Below, one piece after another: positions 5,375 through 7,640 of a stretch of 7,640 bases of DNA; the stretch's first letter is position 1; every line of letters starts with the position of its first letter. The notes beneath the pieces were generated by a model, which was not told the origin of the DNA, did not search any database, and saw only the letters and a program-made list of their open reading frames with translations. The position numbers and the translations under genes are program-made. Where the stretch lies: positions 1-7,640 of the forward strand of contig JADGOK010000029.1 of NCBI GenBank assembly GCA_017882985.1, read 5' to 3'. Origin of the DNA: Acidimicrobiales bacterium. GTDB lineage: Bacteria > Actinomycetota > Acidimicrobiia > Acidimicrobiales > RAAP-2.

Positions 5375-7640
5375 CTAGGCGACGAAGTACTTGGCCATCG
5401 GATGGTGGCAGATGATCGCGTCGGTCGTCTGTTCGGGGTGCAGTTGGAATCCTTCGGAGACCACGACCCCGACGCGATCGGCGCCGAGCAGGTCGGCGAC
5501 CTTGGCGTTGTCCATTAGGTCCGGACAGGCCGGGTAGCCCCACGAGTAGCGCCCGCCCCGGTACTGCTGGCGAAAGAGGCCGGTAAGTGTCGGTCCGTCC
5601 TCTTCGGCGAAGCCCAACTCCTCGCGGATACGCCGGTGCCAGAGTTCGGCCAACGCCTCGGCCATTTCGACGCCAAGCCCGTGCAGCATCAAGTAGTCGT
5701 TATAGCGATTCTCGCTGAAGAGTTCCTGGCAGCGCTCCGAGACGCGCGACCCCATGGTGACCAACATGAAGCTGGCGTAGTCCCGGTCGGGACTCTCGAC
5801 GGGTCGAAAGAAGTCCGCGATGCAGAGAAAAGGCATTTGGTGCTGGCGCGGGAACGTGAAGCGCGTCGTCTCGACGTCTCTCGAGTCGTCGGCGTAGACG
5901 ATGAGTTCGTTGCCGTCGGCGGCGACGGGGAAGTGTCCCCACACCACCTGGGGGATGAGGAGGTCGCCCTGCTTGGCGATGCCGAGCTGTTCGCGCAGGG
6001 TCGCGCTGACCCGTTCCTTGAACGCCGCGTCGTCCTCGCCGTCCTCGGGTCGGTAACCCCACTGGTTGCGAAAGAGTGCCGTCAGGTTCAGATAGTCACT
6101 GATCTCATCGATGGACATTCCCTTGGCGACGCGGCTACCCAGGAAGGGCGGCGTGAAGAGGGGATTGTCCTGATCGACCTCGGGACTGCGTGACGGCAGA
6201 CCTTCGGGGACCTCGGTGCTCTCGCCGCGAAAGCGACGCTGCACGTTCTTCTCGGAGATCTCGCGTCCGTAGCCGGGCTCGTCCTCGCCGCTGCGGCGTA
6301 GTTCACCCAGACGGTCGAGCACGCGCAGCCCTTCGAAGGCGTCCTTGCCGTAGAAGACGCGCCCGTCGTAGACGGTGCGCAGGTCCCGCTCCACGTAGGT
6401 CCGCGTGAGTGCGGCGCCGCCCAGCAGCACCGGAACCTTCGACATGCCGAGCTCGTTCATCAGTTCGAGGTTCTCGCGCATGATGAGCGTCGACTTGACG
6501 AGCAGCCCGCTCATGCCCAACGCGTCGGCGTGATGGTCCTGCACGGCACTGATCATCTCGTTGATGCCGACCTTGATGCCGAGGTTGATGACTTCGTAGC
6601 CGTTGTTGGTGAGGATGATGTCGACGAGGTTCTTTCCGATGTCGTGGACGTCACCCTTCACCGTCGCGAGCACCACCCGACCGCGTCCGCCCTGGTCGCT
6701 CTTCTCCATGAAGGGCTCGAGATACGAGACGGCCGACTTCATCGTTTCGGCACTCTGCAACACGAAGGGCAGTTGCATCTCGCCGCTCGCGAAGAGGTCG
6801 CCCACTTCGCGCATGCCGTCGAGGAGGATGTCGTTGACGATCTCGAGCGGCGTGGTGCCGGCCTCCATTGCTTCGTTGAGGTCGGCTTCGAGTTCGACGC
6901 GCACGCCGTCGATGATGCGCCGCCGGAGGCGTTCATTGAGAGGCAGTTCGGCGAGTGACGCCGAAGAGAGCGTCGTCGTCGTGGCACCTTCGAAGAGACC
7001 GAGCAGGACCTTCAGTGGGTCGTAGTCCTCGCTGCGGCGGTCGTAGATGAGGTCGAGACAGACCCGACGGGCCTCGTCGTCGACCCGATTGAGCGGAAGG
7101 ATCTTGGAGGCGTGCACGATCGCGGCGTCAAGACCGGCCTGGGCGCATTCGTGCAGGTAGACGCTGTTGAGGACTTGGCGCGCCGCGGGGTTGAGTCCGA
7201 AGGAGATATTGGAGAGCCCGAGGATGGTGCGCACGCCCGGCAGTTCGTCCTTGATGCGTCGGATCGCCTCGATGGTCTCGATGCCGTCGCGGCGCGACTC
7301 GACCATGCCCGTCGACAGCGGCAGCGCCAGCGCGTCGATGAAGATGTCCGTCGCGGAAAGTCCGTAGCGAGTGACCGCGAGCTCGGTGATGTTTCGCGCG
7401 GCGCGTACCTTCCACTCCGCGGTGCGTGCTTGGCCCTCTTCGTCAATGCACGTCGCCACGACCGCCGCGCCGAACTCGGCCGCGAGTGAAAGGAAGCCGT
7501 CGAGTCGCGTGCCCGGTCCGTCGCCCTCTTCGAGGTTGACGGAGTTGAGGATGGCCTTGCCGCCGAGCCACGTCAGCGCCTGGCGCGCGACCTTGGTCTC
7601 GGTCGTGTCGACCATGACCGGCACCGATGACTGGGTGGCG
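5375..7640 (-). CDS. metH: Cobalamin-dependent methionine synthase, C-terminal part
   Basis: Transfers a methyl group from 5-methyltetrahydrofolate through bound cobalamin to homocysteine, giving methionine. The frame stays open to the right edge, so the start and the homocysteine-binding N-terminal domain (roughly 450 residues) are missing; the GTG at 7624 is internal, because readable codons before it continue the pterin-domain strand VPVMVDTTE. Present, in protein order: most of the pterin-binding domain (about 7640-7000, INLEEGD-like NSVNLEEGD, LGLSNISFG); the helical cobalamin cap (about 6945-6700); the Rossmann cobalamin domain (about 6695-6340) with GDVHDIG, whose His codon at 6644-6646 is the lower cobalt ligand, GMSGLLVKST and LLGGAALTR; and the reactivation domain (about 6150-5378), whose RYSWGYPACPD (near 5519-5557) is the S-adenosylmethionine-binding signature. 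The reactivation domain implies a flavodoxin-type partner. All 754 visible codons are intact. The stop is TAG at 5377-5375. Confidence 0.96.
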   Translation of the reverse strand, partial: ATQSSVPVMVDTTETKVARQALTWLGGKAILNSVNLEEGDGPGTRLDGFLSLAAEFGAAVVATCIDEEGQARTAEWKVRAARNITELAVTRYGLSATDIFIDALALPLSTGMVESRRDGIETIEAIRRIKDELPGVRTILGLSNISFGLNPAARQVLNSVYLHECAQAGLDAAIVHASKILPLNRVDDEARRVCLDLIYDRRSEDYDPLKVLLGLFEGATTTTLSSASLAELPLNERLRRRIIDGVRVELEADLNEAMEAGTTPLEIVNDILLDGMREVGDLFASGEMQLPFVLQSAETMKSAVSYLEPFMEKSDQGGRGRVVLATVKGDVHDIGKNLVDIILTNNGYEVINLGIKVGINEMISAVQDHHADALGMSGLLVKSTLIMRENLELMNELGMSKVPVLLGGAALTRTYVERDLRTVYDGRVFYGKDAFEGLRVLDRLGELRRSGEDEPGYGREISEKNVQRRFRGESTEVPEGLPSRSPEVDQDNPLFTPPFLGSRVAKGMSIDEISDYLNLTALFRNQWGYRPEDGEDDAAFKERVSATLREQLGIAKQGDLLIPQVVWGHFPVAADGNELIVYADDSRDVETTRFTFPRQHQMPFLCIADFFRPVESPDRDYASFMLVTMGSRVSERCQELFSENRYNDYLMLHGLGVEMAEALAELWHRRIREELGFAEEDGPTLTGLFRQQYRGGRYSWGYPACPDLMDNAKVADLLGADRVGVVVSEGFQLHPEQTTDAIICHHPMAKYFVA

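Noticed and set aside
5368..5384. Hairpin CGTCG/CGACG between the convergent genes as a terminator
   Set aside because: The stem is only five base pairs, it runs into the metH coding end, and no T-run follows on either strand.
5636..6193. Plus-strand frames inside the metH region (185, 142, 140 and 125 codons)
   Set aside because: They lie opposite an intact and highly conserved metH and have no recognisable motifs or convincing ribosome sites.
7622..7624. GTG at 7624 as the start of metH
   Set aside because: The frame continues to the window edge and the encoded residues before and after it belong to the middle of the pterin-binding domain, so the gene is cut by the window rather than starting there.

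Overview
The window is GC-rich bacterial DNA whose genes use GTG and TTG starts freely (GTG for lpdA; TTG for the E2 gene and the secreted-protein gene). Gene content and protein style point to an actinobacterium: a dihydrolipoamide dehydrogenase with the CLHRGC redox motif, an E2 acyltransferase gene next to lipoate genes as in mycobacteria, and a lipoyl synthase of the CEEAGCPNIFECW type. A lineage near Acidimicrobiia is a guess from general style, not something the sequence proves.

Layout. (1) 8-445 (+): ribonuclease HI. (2) 446-523: short, locally AT-richer gap that may hold the promoter of the next block. (3) 524-4748 (+): a tight three-gene block of lpdA (E3), a lipoyl-bearing E2 acyltransferase, and one long gene whose product is an octanoyltransferase (LipB) fused to a lipoyl synthase (LipA). 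lpdA and the E2 gene overlap by 8 bases, and the E2 stop abuts the lipB-lipA start. A hairpin followed by TTTT lies at the end of the block. (4) 4785-4920: leader with a possible promoter for the next gene. (5) 4921-5358 (+): small, strongly basic, probably secreted protein of unknown function. (6) 5375-7640 (-): C-terminal about 754 residues of cobalamin-dependent methionine synthase (MetH), convergent with the secreted-protein gene; its start lies beyond the right edge.

How it fits together. The central block pairs a lipoylated enzyme with the machinery that makes its cofactor. LipB moves octanoate from acyl carrier protein to the lipoyl lysine of E2, LipA inserts two sulfurs, and Lpd reoxidises the dihydrolipoyl arm. 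No E1 is in the window, so the 2-oxoacid substrate (pyruvate, 2-oxoglutarate or branched-chain) cannot be assigned.

Two points deserve attention. The first is the single-chain LipB-LipA fusion. The second is an E2 catalytic domain that keeps the active-site histidine but has Glu-Pro where the family has Asp-Gly, and Met at a conserved Thr/Ser position. Apart from these I see no mobile element, CRISPR array, RNA gene or defence-like system.
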